From: Acidobacteriota bacterium
GTDB lineage: Bacteria > Acidobacteriota > Terriglobia > 20CM-2-55-15
Length of the DNA: 6,108 nt
NCBI GenBank assembly: GCA_003222755.1
Contig: QHXA01000223.1
Coordinates: 8,325-14,432 of the forward strand
Reading direction: 5' to 3'
In this document: positions 5,520 through 6,108 of the stretch, piece after piece
Numbering within the stretch: position 1 is the stretch's first letter
How the letters are laid out: the number at the start of each line of letters is the position of its first letter
Translations under genes and position numbers: made by a program
Notes under the pieces: model-generated
The model's database searches: none
The model's input: only the letters and a program-made list of their open reading frames with translations
What the model was told of the DNA's origin: nothing

Positions 5520-6108
5520 GCGCGTCGCGGCAGGTGAGGACGTCGTCCGCTAAGACGTATTCGCTGACGCTGTGAAGGCCGGCTCCCCCGGGGCCGAATA
5601 CGATCGACGGAATTCCAGATGCACCGAGGATCGCCGCGTCCGTCCAGAAGCTCATGCCGCCGATCACCGGTTCGACGTTTTTTCGGGCAATCGCGTTCGC
5701 GAGGAGTTTTGGAACATCGGAAGACGGAGCCAGGTAGGCAGGCCGCGAGAAAAGGAATTTGGCCGATGCCGTGAATTCCGGGTCTTCATGCCGAAGTTGA
5801 TGAAGGATGTCTTCCACTTCAGCGAGAGCACATCGGTCCGACTCAGCTTGTAGTGTTCTCCGCTCCATCTTCAGAACGCACTCGTCGGGATACGTGCTCA
5901 GTTCACGGCCGCCCGTAATGATGGAGGCGTGGAGCGATGCAGTTCCGTGGATGGGGTGCGGCTCACGCGACTGCAACTCGCGATCGAGTTTTTCAAGACG
6001 CGAAAGAACCCGGCCCATTCGCATGATGGCGTCACGTCCGTCGGCGGGCCGGCTGCCGTGAGCGGCGACGCCTTCGGTCATGATCTCGACCCACTCGAAG
6101 CCCTTGTG
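5482..6108 (-). CDS. M20-family metallopeptidase/deacylase (ArgE/DapE-like), C-terminal part (runs off right edge)
   Basis: The C-terminal 208 residues are visible; the frame is open through base 6108 (HKGFEWVEIM before the first internal Met at 6081), so the gene starts outside the window and 6081 is not its start. The visible part begins with the M20 dimerisation domain, marked by GVAAHGSRPADGRDAI, whose His (codon 6058-6060) in this family helps the partner subunit's active site. It then returns to the catalytic domain with SFWTDAAILGASGIPSIVFGPGG and GLHSVSEYV. The His at 5572-5574 is the probable last metal ligand. The N-terminal metal-binding residues (HxD and the Glu pair) are not in view. 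The family includes acetylornithine deacetylase, succinyl-diaminopimelate desuccinylase and carboxypeptidase G2-like enzymes; the substrate cannot be assigned from this half. It is convergent with the exporter operon and overlaps it tail to tail. No terminator hairpin is visible between them. Confidence 0.9.
   Translation of the reverse strand, partial: HKGFEWVEIMTEGVAAHGSRPADGRDAIMRMGRVLSRLEKLDRELQSREPHPIHGTASLHASIITGGRELSTYPDECVLKMERRTLQAESDRCALAEVEDILHQLRHEDPEFTASAKFLFSRPAYLAPSSDVPKLLANAIARKNVEPVIGGMSFWTDAAILGASGIPSIVFGPGGAGLHSVSEYVLADDVLTCRDALIELAMEFCSGK

Overview
The window is ordinary chromosomal bacterial DNA of moderate-to-high GC and very high coding density. No rRNA, tRNA, CRISPR array, transposase or phage gene is visible. 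The gene set is typical of Acidobacteriota or a neighbouring soil phylum: a secreted CBM9-like/DUF5916-type protein, a secreted VOC protein, a NatAB-type exporter whose second permease carries a CPBP protease, and an M20 peptidase. This assignment is an inference from gene content, not from a marker gene.

Layout. Positions 1-1247 hold a leftward two-gene unit. A small secreted glyoxalase/VOC-fold protein (762-1247) comes first, followed 23 nt later by the start of a secreted CBM9-like protein (738 to 1), which runs off the left edge. A 160-bp divergent spacer (1248-1407) carries a strong Shine-Dalgarno and a candidate promoter for the leftward unit, plus two exact copies of an 11-bp sequence. 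Positions 1408-5519 hold a rightward three-gene ABC exporter operon: a NatB-type permease, a NatA-type ATPase, and a second NatB-type permease fused to a CPBP intramembrane protease domain. At the right edge, a leftward M20-family peptidase/deacylase (5482-6108) enters from outside the window and overlaps the last permease codons tail to tail by 38 bp.

How it works together. The two permeases share motifs at matching places, so the transporter is probably a heterodimer of two paralogous membrane subunits driven by two copies of the one ATPase. The second subunit carries the complete CPBP metalloprotease motif set (EExxxR, FxxxH, HxxxN), so export and membrane proteolysis are physically linked. 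The substrate cannot be read from the sequence.

The most unusual features are the permease-protease fusion and a near-perfect 59-nt palindrome (2626-2684, two 18-nt arms plus a nested 6-bp stem). The palindrome encodes the last 13 residues and stop codon of the first permease and ends 10 nt before the ATPase start codon. It looks like a dispersed palindromic repeat that landed in the operon, rewrote the protein tail and now fills the intergenic space.
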